Positions 1 to 10,138 of a stretch of DNA of 26,941 nucleotides are shown one piece after another. The stretch is from Ophiostoma sp. CBS 140.51. Its lineage: Eukaryota > Ascomycota > Sordariomycetes > Ophiostomatales > Ophiostomataceae. The notes under the pieces were generated by a model. It was not told the origin of the DNA, did not search any database, and saw only the letters and a list, made by a program, of their open reading frames with translations. Each line of letters starts with the position of its first letter. The stretch's first letter is position 1. The translations under genes and the position numbers were made by a program. Location of the stretch: the NCBI GenBank assembly GCA_029298735.1, contig JANSLP010000399.1, forward strand, positions 1 to 26,941, given 5' to 3'.

Positions 1-526
1 GTCTTCGGAAGGGGGAAAGTCAACACGAAAATACCAACAAGGTCTAGGAGATTCGAGATTTCCTAGAGACCCTATTCGTAGAAGACCCAAGAGAGAGGCA
101 GGAGAAAAAAAAGGAAATGCTTGGTTGACTACACCTGCTACTACGTACAGTATATAGGAAGAGGGTGACGCTCAAAGCAAAAGGATATAAAAACACAGAA
201 AAGACGCTTTTGCTTGCAGTTGACCCTCGTTGGCTCGCTGGCTCGTTTTGGTTGAGTTTTAAACAGATATGTTTTTGTCGCTTTCGAGATTTCACGCCCC
301 TTTTTTATATAATTTTATCTTGCTTTGAAAAAAATCTTTTTGCTGCGGTCCCTCCTCCTATACAAGATTTTTTACTTCTCTCGAGAAAAAAAGAAGAACT
401 GACAACAAAAAATGTACATCACCCGAGAACACGACACTAGATTACAAAGAGGATGAAAAAGAGAATAATTTCCCGCACAGAACCCAAAACAGAACAATAC
501 CACCTAGGGGTTTACCCTAAGCAAGC
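1..526. other. 3' flank of atp2, no gene seen
   Basis: This stretch lies downstream of atp2, which is read from the minus strand, and should hold its 3' UTR and terminator. It has A/T-rich parts (about 296-330 and 365-410) but no exact AATAAA on the minus strand. The longest open frames are 91 codons (plus) and 83 codons (minus). Neither resembles a known protein and both are low in complexity, so no gene is called. Confidence 0.6.
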
Positions 527-2628
527 TTAGTTCTGCTCAAGCTCAGCCAGGATCTTCTCACCCTTAGCCTGGGCAGACGCGAAGTTGCCAACCATGTAGA
601 AGGCACCCTCGGGAAGGGCATCACCCTCACCGCTCAGGATAGCCTTGAACGAAGCGATGGTGTCCTTCAGGTCGACCAGCTGGCCCTCGATACCAGTGAA
701 GACCTGGGCGACAGTGAACGGCTGGCTCAGGAAACGCTGGATCTTACGGGCACGCTCGACAGTGAGCTTGTCGGCCTCAGACAGCTCGTCCATGCCCAGA
801 ATGGCGATGATGTCCTGCAGCGACTTGTACTCCTGGAGGATCTGCTGGACGCGAGTGGCGGTCTCGTAGTGGTCGTCACCGACAATACGGGGGTCCAGCA
901 TACGCGACTTGGAGTCGAGGGGGTCGACAGCGGGGTAGATACCCAGCTCAGAGATACCACGGGACAGCACAGTGGTGGCGTCCAGATGGGCGAAGGTGGT
1001 GGCGGGGGCGGGATCCGTCAGATCGTCAGCAGGCACGTAGACGGCCTGGACGGAGGTAATGGAACCCTTGCGGGTGGTGGTAATACGCTCTTGCATCAGA
1101 CCCATGTCCACGGCGAGCGTGGGCTGGTAACCGACAGCGGAGGGAATACGACCCAGAAGGGCAGACACCTCGGAACCGGCCTGGGTGAAGCGGAAAATGT
1201 TGTCGATGAAGAGAAGCACGTCCTGGCCCTCCTCGTCACGGAAGTACTCAGCCACAGTGAGACCAGTCAGGGCGACACGGGCACGGGCACCTGGGGGCTC
1301 GTTCATCTGACCGAACACCAGGGCGACCTTGGACTCGCCATCAAGCTGAATGACGGAGGTCTCCTGCATTTCGTGGTACAGATCGTTACCCTCACGGGTA
1401 CGCTCACCGACACCGGTGAAGACGGAGTAACCACCGTGGGCCTTGGCGATGTTGTTGATGAGCTCCTGGATGAACACGGTCTTGCCGACACCGGCACCGC
1501 CAAACAGACCAATCTTACCACCACGGGCGTAGGGGGCAAGCAGATCGACGACCTTGATACCAGTCACGAGAACCTCGGCAGTGGTGGACTGGTCGACGAA
1601 CTCGGGAGCCTCAGCGTGGATGGGACGGAACTTGTCGGTCTTGATGGGACCGCGCTCGTCGATCGGGTCACCAGTGACGTTGATGATACGACCGAGGGTA
1701 GCGGGACCGACGGGGATGGTGATGGGGGAGCCAGTGTCAGTGGCCTTGGCACCACGGACGAGACCCTCGGTACCGTCCATGGAAATGCAGCGCACGGTGT
1801 GCTCACCCAGATGTTGCTGGAGAAAATGGTTAGCGTTGTTGCTCAATTCAGCCTTGCATAATTTGTATCAAACAAATTTCTCTTCTCCATCCTCGGTAAC
1901 AGGGGTGGGTATAAAAAACATACGGCGACCTCCAGGACCAGCTTCTGGCCATTGTTCTGGGTCTCCAGGGCGTTCAGAATGGCGGGCAGCTTCTCCGTGT
2001 CGAACTTGACTGTGAAGAGGAAAAAGAAAAAGTTAGTTGTTGTTGTTGCTATAGTTAAACAAGACACGAATCATGTCCGAATTGATCGATCCACCGAGGC
2101 GTTTCGGGTTTTCCGTTTCCGGGTATCCGGCGACAATAACCGACGGCGATGAGATGCAATCGATCAATGGCGCTCTGTACGGGGTGCGGACGACTGCGAA
2201 GGGCTCTCGATGGCGATGGAAAAAGTTTTTTGGGCTGGATGCTTACCATCGACGACGGCACCAATGACCTGAGGGATTTATGTTAGCAATTGCAGCGACA
2301 GAAAAACGAATTGACGACCGGAAAACGACACCGGGTGCTTCGAGCTCGGGACGTACCTGGTGAATCTTGCCATCACCGACACCGGACGTGCTGGCGAACC
2401 GGCTGCCGTGCAGGAGAGAGGGAGTGATGAAGTTGGGGCGGACGGTGCGAGGCGTCGCGAGCGACGAACGGGCTACGCGAGCCGCTCTGGCGAAGTTGGC
2501 GCTGGAAGAGGGGAGAAAAAAAAACAGGCGGTCAGCGGTCAATTCAATTGAAGCAATTGCAGCAATGGCATCTTGTTGTTCTGCTGAAGCCAATGGCTCC
2601 TGTCGTCGGGCACTCACCTCTTGAACAT
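527..2628 (-). CDS. atp2: Mitochondrial F1F0-ATP synthase subunit beta
   Basis: This is the catalytic beta subunit of the F1 sector of ATP synthase (complex V), in the mitochondrial matrix; it makes ATP from ADP and phosphate. Five coding exons on the minus strand: 2618-2628, 2357-2501, 2248-2269, 1924-2009 and 527-1816. Together they give 1554 nt and 517 residues, the normal length for fungal Atp2. Residues 1 to about 40 (starting MFKSANFARAARVARSS) are Arg/Ala/Ser-rich, as expected of a mitochondrial presequence. The mature protein follows, with VIGAVVDVKFD, the P-loop GGAGVGKT (residues 194-201), GERTREGND, and the DELSEADK segment starting at about residue 431. The C-terminus is KILAELEQN. 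Introns are 116, 87, 238 and 107 nt, all GT..AG. The first coding exon has only 11 nt and the third only 22 nt, so simple ORF calling misses the real N-terminus. Identity is certain; the exon edges are manual but in frame throughout. Confidence 0.97.
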
Positions 2629-2913
2629 CGTGGCGATGGTTACAGAACGCTTCGCAAGATGTGTTTGGAGAGGAGAAAGTGAAGGAATAAGAGAAAGGTT
2701 GCGGAGGAGGTCGGGAAAAAAAATGCGAAGCAAAACGGGAGCTCCTAGTGCACTGCGGTTGTTTTGTTTTTTCTGCCTGGGGCGGAAATAACAGCGGCCT
2801 GAGGCACCAATTTCGAGGCCGTCCAGGTCGTTGCTGCCGTTTTGGCCTGTTTTGGGCCCTTTTTGGCGTGTCTGGCGGCCCCTGCTCCTTTTCGCTCCTG
2901 CCCTCTCTCGCTA

Positions 2914-2940
2914 TTTTCCCTCTTTTCCCTCTTTTCCCTC
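2914..2940. repeat. 9-bp tandem repeat TTTTCCCTC, three copies
   Basis: Three perfect head-to-tail copies of TTTTCCCTC (2914-2922, 2923-2931, 2932-2940) lie 286-312 bp upstream of the atp2 start codon. On the coding strand of atp2 they read GAGGGAAAA. They may be part of a polypurine promoter tract or simply a small minisatellite. Confidence 0.9.
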
Positions 2941-3024
2941 TGCATTTCTCCTTCCTCCCGAGGGATCCCGCGCCTTTCAATAACCGAAAGCCCCACTATG
3001 GCGAACCCACTCCAGCACACAGTC

Positions 3025-3046
3025 GAGGAAGAGAGAGAGAGAGAAA
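3025..3046. repeat. (GA)n microsatellite
   Basis: A short GA-dinucleotide run ends in AAAAGG within the atp2 upstream region. It reads as a TC run on the atp2 coding strand, which is common in fungal promoters and leaders. Confidence 0.75.
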
Positions 3047-3241
3047 AGGGTTACACGAGAGAAAAAAGGAGCACCCCATGAGAGTCTTTTTTCCTGACCC
3101 ACTCGCTCTTTCCTGCGTTTCTCCTCTTTTTGCCCTTCTTGCTCGTTTCGCTCTCCTTTTCCCTGCCATTTGTCTGTTCGTCTCCTCTTTCCAAGCTGTC
3201 TCGTCTGCCGAGTGCAGCTCGTCCTCCGTATTTGCTTCGCA

Positions 3242-3295
3242 CACGTGACTCGGAATACTGGAAATTGGCGTTCCGAGAGGCTTTTTAGTCACGTG
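3242..3295. promoter_or_regulatory. Inverted pair of CACGTG boxes around a dyad
   Basis: CACGTGAC at 3242-3249 is mirrored by GTCACGTG at 3288-3295. Between them CTCGGAA (3249-3255) is mirrored by TTCCGAG (3271-3277). The element lies 614-667 bp upstream of the atp2 start codon. CACGTG is the core site of bHLH factors; in yeast Cbf1 binds RTCACGTG and acts on sulfur and respiratory genes. The sequence match is direct; its use as an atp2 control site is inference. Confidence 0.5.
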
Positions 3296-3665
3296 GAATT
3301 ACCGGAACGCGACTGATCCATACTGACCCATTCTGCAAGCCATCAAAATCATACCTGCCCGATAATCTGCGCACCTGTCCACCAATTCAGGTACCGCCAA
3401 CATGACCTTTTAGCCTCGTTTGTTGCCACTTTGAGCCCCTGGATATACAGGTACACATTCTGCACCGGATGTCAAAATAAGGCACGCTTAAAACAGTAAC
3501 GTTCACGAGAACCTCCAGACTCTGAAAGATACCCAAAAATGCACGTTTATTTTGCACTCATAAAAAGTTTTACCCAGCTAGCTAGCTATGCCCATGGCGC
3601 AGCGGCAGCTCTGCCTGCAATTATTATTGCCATATTATTTACTGTTCTCCATAATTTATTCCCTC

Positions 3666-3690
3666 CAAGACTGGACAAGACTGGACAAGA
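3666..3690. repeat. 10-bp direct repeat CTGGACAAGA
   Basis: Two perfect adjacent copies of CTGGACAAGA (3671-3680, 3681-3690) are preceded by a partial copy (CAAGA, 3666-3670). They lie just past the gbe1 stop codon, in its probable 3' UTR. No function is evident. Confidence 0.85.
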
Positions 3691-3713
3691 CATCCATTGA
3701 TCCTCCTTGCAAG

Positions 3714-6318
3714 CTAAGTCGTCGACTCCAGCGCCAGGACCTGAGGGGGGGAAAATGGTATTAGCAGTGGAGACGCGATAATGCCGAGCAGGATCCCAAG
3801 GGGATGCGGCTGTGGTTGCTGGAGATACTCATTGACAATTGGCACTTACAATAGCTGTTCGGCTCGGGGCGTAGACATGCGTCCAGTTGCTCCGCTCATT
3901 CCATTTCATCCTGTGCTCATGTTAGTATTCGTATTTGAGCTAGGGACCGTTCCCAATCTTACTGCTCTCCCCCCCGGGATAATGAAAAAAAGAAATACGT
4001 ACGGAGTCGTGAAGAATCTTGTTTCATGGCTGACCCGGCTGTGGCCGCCGAACTGCTCATCGTCTGAGCTCAACACAATTTTGTAAGTGCCGGCTTGCTC
4101 GACACCCACGCGGTAATCGCTAAACGACGACGTCGGGTGGAAGTTGAAAATGAAGAGCAGACCAGCTCTCTCAAACACAATGACCTTGTCGGAGTCGTTC
4201 TTGAGAGAGATGTAGGCCTGATTGTCGTGCAGCCAGCCATACTTGGCCTCGAGCTGGTTCATGGCGCTGTCGAAGTTGTTGAGGAACTGGTACCGCAGCA
4301 AGTGGTCTTCGGTCAGGTTCAACTGCCGTCTGGCGTACCAGAATGAGTTGTTGTTGCCCTCGCGAGGGAAATCAAGCCACTCGGGATGACCGAACTCGTT
4401 GCCCTCGAAGTTGAGGTAGCCCTCGCCTCCAAGGCCGTGTGTCAAAAGTCGGATCATCTTGTGCAGTGCCATGCCCCTGTCGATGACAGGCGTCAATGGA
4501 GACAGGGTGGACATGTTGGTGTACATCTCGGCATCGCAAAGGTGCATCATCAGAGTCTTGTCGCCCACCAATGCCTGGTCGTGGCTCTCGCAGTATGCAA
4601 TGGTCTTCTCGCCATGGCGTCTGTTGGTCAGTGTCCAGCAGATGTTGGACATGTCCCAGTCTTCATCCTTCTTCTCCTTGAGAATCTTGATCCACATGTC
4701 GGGAATCGCCATGGCCAGGCGGTAGTCGAATCCAACGCCGCCGAGAGACATGGGAACACACAAGGCCGGCATACCTGATACATCCTCGGCGATCGTGATG
4801 CACTCGGGATACAACTTGTGCAGCATGTCGTTTGCAATCATGAGGTAAGCCACGGCCTCCTCGTCGACATCAGCGCCAAAGTACTCGTGGTAGCCACCAG
4901 AGAAGCCCGTCCCGATACCGTGGTGAAGGTAAAGCATGCTGGTGACGCCATCGAAGCGGAAGCCGTCAAAGCCGTACTCGTCCATCCAGAACCGCAGATT
5001 GCTCAGCAAAAATCTCAGCACCTCGTGGTGACCATAGTTGAACAATCTGCTGTCCCACAGCTCGTGGCGGCCCTTGGCGCCTTCGTGGAAGTATTGGTGG
5101 TCTGTGCCGTCAAACTCGTTGATGCCGTCAAGGACGTTCTTGGAGGCATGGCTGTGGACGACGTCTAGAAGGACAGTGATACCCATACCGTGGGCTGTGT
5201 CGATGAGCTCCTTCAGGTCCTCAGGGGGACCATAGCGGCTGCTGGCGGCAAAGAAGTTGTTGATCTGGTAGCCGAAGCTCGCGTAGTATGCATGCTCCAT
5301 AACGGCCATCAGCTGGATCACGTTGTACCCCAGGTTCTTGATCCGGGGCAGCATGTTCTGTGTGAACTCTTTGTATGTTGCGACCCGCTGGTCGGGCGAG
5401 GAGATGCCGACATGTGCTTCGTACACCCGTGCACTGAGGGGCTTCTTCGGCCGGGGGTTCTTTGCGACATACCGCTCCGAGGCGGGAGGGTTCCAGAAAC
5501 GGGCATCGTAGGCGGGCGACACGGAGAGGTCTTGTGTGACATATTTGATCCACGCGGGCAGACGGTCGACGCGCTCTCCGCTTGGTAAAAGGAGGGAGAT
5601 CTATGGTCAAGACAATGGGAGTTAGCGACTGAAGGAACACTTTCAGTGTGACTATTGAGTGCATCTATGACGTACCTTGATCTTGGAGTTGTGATGAATT
5701 TGTGCCTCGCCGTTCTTGGCTGGCAGCTTGATTTCGAACACGCCGAAGTCATTTTTGGTCATTGGGTGGGAGTCAACGTTCCAACCGTCTGTTAATTGTT
5801 AGTTGCTGAGCTCGACGCCGTGCATTCACAAGCTGGCTCAACATACTGAAGTCGCCTACGAGGGAGGCTTGGGTGGCATTCGGTGCCCATTCACGGTAGG
5901 TGATGTTGTTGTCCTTGTCGACGTTCAGACCAAAGATCTCGGCGCCCTGACGAACAAAAATGTTAGAATTGTGCTGTAAAGCTGGTGGCATCACCTAGGA
6001 AGCTGGGACTAACCTTGGAGAACCTGTCGAGGCCGCCCTCCGTCTCCTCGATCTTCTGGATCCATTCTTGCGATTTGGCGAAACGTCTCTTCAGGGAATC
6101 CTTGAATGGCGACAGCCAAGGGTCGATAATGGTGACACCTGAAAGCCCAGTTGTCAGTACATGTCCTCAATGTATTCCCTCATCCCAGCATCTCGCTATG
6201 TGCTGGTCCTGGGAGGTCTAGAAGCTCGAGATCGCGGAGTGGGGCACTCACCTGTGCCATCCTGGGGAAGCTCCTCAACGGTCGTCGCCGCAGCGGGTTG
6301 GGTCTCGATGGCAGGCAT
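3714..6318 (-). CDS. gbe1: 1,4-alpha-glucan branching enzyme (glycogen branching enzyme, GH13)
   Basis: The enzyme cuts alpha-1,4-glucan chains and rejoins them through alpha-1,6 links, making the branches of glycogen in the cytosol (yeast GLC3, human GBE1). Seven coding exons: 6252-6318, 6014-6138, 5847-5946, 5676-5788, 4003-5600, 3850-3910 and 3714-3740. They total 2091 nt and 696 residues, usual for fungal enzymes. An N-terminal CBM48-type segment contains YREWAPNATQASLVGDFNGW and HPMTKNDFGVFEI. The GH13 barrel shows GFRFDG (nucleophile D352), AEDVSG (acid/base E407) and ESHDQ (H475, D476). The C-terminal all-beta domain ends in VLALESTT. Introns are 113, 67, 58, 75, 92 and 109 nt. The last exon holds only nine codons including the stop, so reading through the last two introns gives a false C-terminus. 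Start chosen: ATG at 6318, giving MPAIETQPAAATTVEEL. The upstream region is shared with mcx1. Confidence 0.96.
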
Positions 6319-7781
6319 AATGTGTGGTCGTGCGTGTCAATTTCTCTGATTCTTGTATCTTGAGAAAAACACAATATCAAGTAAAAGGAGAACGAGAGTA
6401 AAATAAAGGAAAGCTGAGGGAGGCGAGCTGCAGGCAGTTGAGGGGAAGTTGCAAGCTCTGTCGTCTAGACCGGTATTTATTGTATTATTATGGGGCGATA
6501 AGAAGCTGAGCTGGACCTTGACGGCGTGCGCGAAAGCTCGTTGCGAGGGGAACACTCCGGATTGGGCGAGTAGCAAGACACTGGCGAACGACTGGAATTG
6601 AAGAAAGTCTCAGAATCTGTGAAGCTGCTTTTGAGACTGTAATGTTTCTGAAGAGTTTTTAAGACTCTGTTTTCTGCATTTGTGTTTTATTTGCCATTCT
6701 ATTTCAGTACTTCTGCTTGGCAGGCAAGAGCATTCGTCTCAACAGTTTGTGTCGCTCCTTCCCCATGCCGCCATACGCTCCTGCACTTCTGAAATTCAAC
6801 ATATTGATGACGTCGTGGCGAATTTCTCGCAGGAATTTCTTAGCGGAAGGTGTAGCTGGCCAATCGCTAAAGGCCCGCTGTATCTGCGGACTTGCACTGT
6901 ATGCAACCCAAGCAGAAAGCAGATACGAAAGCAGGCTCTGCGTCTTTGCCCCTGAGCAGCTTCGAACGAGCAATTCTCCGTAATTTGCACGTTGCGGCTG
7001 TTGGGCGCCGCTTTTTGCTGCTAGCATTCTTGCTTTTGATCCAGATCTTACGTATCGGGAAAGAGCGTTCTTTCTCCCCGTCTTGGATGTGAGTCTCCAA
7101 GCATTTCTGAGAACGGAAGGAGCATCCAGACTTCTTTCCCCAGGCTGTCGAACGCTGTCCAGCCCAGTGGAACAACTGTCTTGTTGAGTGCGACACGGCC
7201 CCTAGCCTTTGGCATCAGCTTAGCAAACGGTCGAGGCACACATTTAGTGGACCGCCCCATGAGGAGGCAGATCTTAGCGTGCCTGTCCCCTATCGCACAG
7301 CTCATAGCTGTCCGGTCAGGCCACCGCGATAACGCCATCAGCGTGCTCTTTGTCCTTATCCGTCCCCCGCGCATCGGTCATCTGGGGAAGTAGCCAACCA
7401 CAACTGACGAGGCCTTCCTCGTATGCCGCTTGACAGCTGGACATCTGACTCAACAAGATAACTTGCAACTCTCACTGAATCTATCAACCACGCGCAATTC
7501 ACGTTTCCTTTCTCCTAGATTTTCTTTGCACGCGACGATATCCCGTACAAACGCCTTGCGCGCCATAAAGACCCTCAGCCTCGTAGGTGTGCCGATCTCG
7601 CTCCGGTGGACTTATTCCGACGTAAGCCGTCGGTGAGAGTCGATTTCGACGATAGACAACGACACACTCTGACCTTTCTACCTTTGCGATTCGAACCATT
7701 CGACAGTCCTATCCAATTCCTCTCCCAAACATAACGGATACACCGAACCGGAGCATGCTCGACAACCCATAGGCCTGCACA
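6319..7781. promoter_or_regulatory. Divergent intergenic region between gbe1 and mcx1
   Basis: This 1.46 kb spacer holds the promoters and 5' leaders of gbe1 (leftward) and mcx1 (rightward). Open frames up to 109 codons occur on both strands at 6680-7400, for example minus 7048-7374, minus 6867-7196 and minus 6704-7027. None shows a family motif, and I found no splice pattern that joins them. Base composition is more even here than in the C/T-rich spacers elsewhere, so an unrecognised lineage-specific or decayed gene cannot be excluded. A five-codon upstream ORF precedes mcx1. Confidence 0.55.
7755..7772 (+). promoter_or_regulatory. Five-codon upstream ORF before mcx1
   Basis: ATG CTC GAC AAC CCA TAG ends nine bases before the mcx1 start codon. 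If the transcript includes it, reinitiation over so short a gap would be inefficient, so it could lower mcx1 translation. Whether the mature 5' end lies upstream of it is unknown. Confidence 0.4.
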
Positions 7782-9656
7782 ATGTCGGTCGTTGCGAAGC
7801 CGCGCTCGGCGGCGCTTCTCGGAGTTCCGTTCCCAGCCTCGGGGACTGTGGTCTCGCATTCTCAGCCTCCCTTCATCCTCGCCCATCGCAGACGGCTTTC
7901 AATCTCTCGACCAGCATTGACGGCGAATCGGCGGACACAAGAGTTCAACTCGGGCTTTTCTAGCAGCTATGACCCGACCGAGGACAACGGGCGCGGGCCT
8001 ATGTTCAACAAGGCCAAATTCGGCGTGCCGCAGTTCTACCCACGCGACCTGAAGAAGAGAGTCGACGACTACGTGATAGGCCAAGACCGGGCGAAGAAGA
8101 CAATATGCTCTACCATCTTCAACCACTATCAACGGCTCCGGCGGAAGCACCACCAAGAAGACTCGGACCGCGTACTCCGCGAGAAGCTGCAGCGGCAGCG
8201 CTTTGCCCGGGACCGGGACCTCCACGAAAAGCACAACGAGAGTGGAATGGATGGTATGTCCACCCTCAACCCATCCTACAAGGCCCAGCTTGCTAACCCT
8301 GAGACCACAGACGAGTTTCCTGACCGCGTAGAGGAAGCGGCATACGCCGAGCAAAACCCCGACCCAAGCGAGAACTTCTACGCCAAAGAAGACCCAACCA
8401 TACCTCAACATACCAAGATTGACAAGAGCAATCTTCTCCTTATTGGCCCTACAGGTGTGGGAAAGACGTACATCCTCGAGTATGTTGGACTGGAACCTTC
8501 GTATTGTGTTGGGATGCTTCACTCACTAACATTCCTGCGCAGAACACTCAGCAAGAAACTGAACGTCCCGTTCACGATAAGCGACTGCAACAGCTTCACA
8601 CAAGCTGGCTATATTGGCCAGGACGTCGAGGCATGCATTGAACGACTTCTCGTCGAAGCCAACTACGACACTAAGGCTGCAGAGTATGGCATCGTTGTGC
8701 TTGACGAATTTGACAAGATTGCGAGAAGAGAGACGAGCCACGGCCGCGATGTCGGCGGCGAGGGCGTGCAGCAGGCTCTTCTGAAGCTTGTTGAGGGAAC
8801 TAGAGTCACCGTGAGCGTCAAGGACAACCGGTCATCATCTCGCTCTGCAAGCCCCATCACGACCACCTACGGGTCCCCCAATTCGACGTCACCACCCCAG
8901 GCAACACCGCCGTCGGGGAAGATGGACCAGTACACCATTGACACAAGCAACATCCTGTTTGTCTTTACCGGTGCCTTTGTTGGGCTGGACAACCACGTCA
9001 TCCGCCGTGTGGCCAGACCGTCCATTGGTTTCGGGTCTGAGATCCGGAGCACAAAGGGCTCGTCTCTGTCTGGAAGCAAGGCCGTCTTGCCGCTGGAGTC
9101 CTACAAACACCTGCCTCACCAGCCGACGTTTGTGGACCCGACGACAGTTGGATTTACGCCCCTAGACCTTGCCAGCCCGCTTGATCTACAAGCGTTTGGG
9201 TTTATCCCAGAGTTGATTGGTCGTGTTCACAACATTTGCGCCTTGTCCCCGTTGTCTCTTGACGAGCTCTACCGCATTTTGACGGAACCTCGCAACAGTC
9301 TGGTGGAGCAGTACACATCTCTTTTTGATACCTATCCTAGCCGTCTCCGCTTCACGAAGCGGGCGTTGTATGCTATTGCCGAGCGGGCTCAGAAGAACGA
9401 GACTGGTGCTCGTGGCCTGAAGATGGAGATGGAACGTGTTTTGGCGGAGCCCATGTTTGATGCGCCTATGGCCTACGTGTTGATCACAGAAGCATGCGTC
9501 AAGGGCAAGGAGAAGCCTGGATACTGGGGCAAGGACGGACGGTTCGAGATTGAACGGCGGATACGTGACGAAGATGAGGGCCTCAATGCAAACGGTGAGG
9601 CAGTGGCCGGTGCATCATTTGAGCAGTTGAGAGAGGCCGGACAGAGCGGTGCGTAA
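7782..9656 (+). CDS. mcx1: Mitochondrial ClpX-type AAA+ unfoldase (Mcx1)
   Basis: This is the ATP-driven ClpX protein unfoldase of the mitochondrial matrix. The frame stays open across 7782-9656 (624 codons), but two introns are evident: 8254-8310 (57 nt, GTATGT..GCTAAC..ACAG) and 8480-8542 (63 nt, GTATGT..CACTAAC..GCAG). Both are multiples of three without an in-frame stop. Removing them gives 584 residues and restores YILETLSKKLN after Walker A. An Arg/Ser-rich N-terminus looks like a targeting presequence. The bacterial zinc-binding domain is absent, as usual in this group. Motifs (spliced numbering): Walker A GPTGVGKT 203-210, pore loop AGYIGQDVE, Walker B VVLDEFDK (D268, E269), IGF loop 375-377, arginine-finger segment PELIGR, and sensor 2 TGARGL near 501. 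A Ser/Pro/Thr-rich insert (near RSSSRSASPITTTYGS) is typical of fungal members. The second intron is near certain and the first likely. Confidence 0.95.
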   Translation: MSVVAKPRSAALLGVPFPASGTVVSHSQPPFILAHRRRLSISRPALTANRRTQEFNSGFSSSYDPTEDNGRGPMFNKAKFGVPQFYPRDLKKRVDDYVIGQDRAKKTICSTIFNHYQRLRRKHHQEDSDRVLREKLQRQRFARDRDLHEKHNESGMDGMSTLNPSYKAQLANPETTDEFPDRVEEAAYAEQNPDPSENFYAKEDPTIPQHTKIDKSNLLLIGPTGVGKTYILEYVGLEPSYCVGMLHSLTFLRRTLSKKLNVPFTISDCNSFTQAGYIGQDVEACIERLLVEANYDTKAAEYGIVVLDEFDKIARRETSHGRDVGGEGVQQALLKLVEGTRVTVSVKDNRSSSRSASPITTTYGSPNSTSPPQATPPSGKMDQYTIDTSNILFVFTGAFVGLDNHVIRRVARPSIGFGSEIRSTKGSSLSGSKAVLPLESYKHLPHQPTFVDPTTVGFTPLDLASPLDLQAFGFIPELIGRVHNICALSPLSLDELYRILTEPRNSLVEQYTSLFDTYPSRLRFTKRALYAIAERAQKNETGARGLKMEMERVLAEPMFDAPMAYVLITEACVKGKEKPGYWGKDGRFEIERRIRDEDEGLNANGEAVAGASFEQLREAGQSGA

Positions 9657-10138
9657 AGGGCAGCCGTGGATCAGCCATGACCTACGACGATTATATCCAG
9701 CCTCCAGCCAGTACATATCACGCCATACCATGATTTGTAGTTTTTATATGAAATTGGAGCAGCATCTGCTCATTAATATCCGTCATTTGAACATTTTATG
9801 AATTGATTTTATTTACTCGTGCTTTTTTTATTTATAAAATAGCGGACACTACTGAAGAAGGTCCTGGGGCCTGGAAGTGAGGCGGAAAACAGTTGTGTTT
9901 TTTTTTACTTGCTTCTTTTTCCATTATGTTGGCTGGCTCCCTATCCCATCCTGTCTTACCGGGGTGCCATTCTATCACCTTCCCACACCATGTATACATA
10001 AACAAAGACACCAACACAGCAGCATCACGCCAACAAGCAATGGACAAAAGAAATGGATAATGAAGATGATTTAAATAACAAGTGTGTGTGAGTGTGTTGT
10101 AAGAGAGAGAGAATAAACAAGCAGCAAAAAGCAACAAT
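9657..10138. terminator. Convergent 3' region of mcx1 and cox5
   Basis: The 482 bp between two converging stop codons is A/T-rich near 9725-9840, including a run of seven T followed by ATTTATAAAAT. On the minus strand, TTTATT near 9809 reads AATAAA and could serve cox5 transcripts. AATAAA at 10112-10117 on the plus strand is also present. The exact cleavage sites cannot be read from the sequence. No gene is seen. Confidence 0.5.

Larger units (their letters stand above)
2629..3713 (-). promoter_or_regulatory. Upstream region of atp2 and 3' flank of gbe1
   Basis: About 1.1 kb separates the atp2 start codon from the gbe1 stop codon, both on the minus strand. The half nearest atp2 shows long strand-biased runs: pyrimidine-rich on the plus strand at 2881-2962, purine-rich at 3025-3066 and pyrimidine-rich again at about 3080-3200. 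This is typical of promoters and 5' leaders of strongly expressed fungal genes. The two CACGTG boxes and the 9-bp tandem repeat are listed separately. Open frames here (for example 98 codons on the minus strand, 2996-3292) are low-complexity Arg/Lys/Glu-rich and are not called. Confidence 0.6.

Noticed and set aside
869..1861. A 330-codon open frame on the plus strand
   Set aside because: It lies exactly antisense to the main atp2 exon. Strong codon bias on the other strand keeps it open, and its Gly/Thr/Asp-rich translation has no family pattern.
2243..2980. A 245-codon minus-strand frame
   Set aside because: It runs through atp2 exons 2 and 3, their introns and the upstream purine-rich region. 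Splice sites and the beta-subunit N-terminus explain the real coding parts.
4386..5588. Several 116-132 codon plus-strand frames
   Set aside because: They are antisense to the large gbe1 exon and show no independent protein features.
7685..7700. GGTTCGAATCG on the minus strand, similar to a tRNA B box
   Set aside because: No A box lies at a suitable distance upstream, no acceptor stem pairs, and it sits in the mcx1 leader.
7899..8522. A 207-codon minus-strand frame
   Set aside because: It is antisense to mcx1 exons. The plus-strand ClpX motifs are unmistakable.
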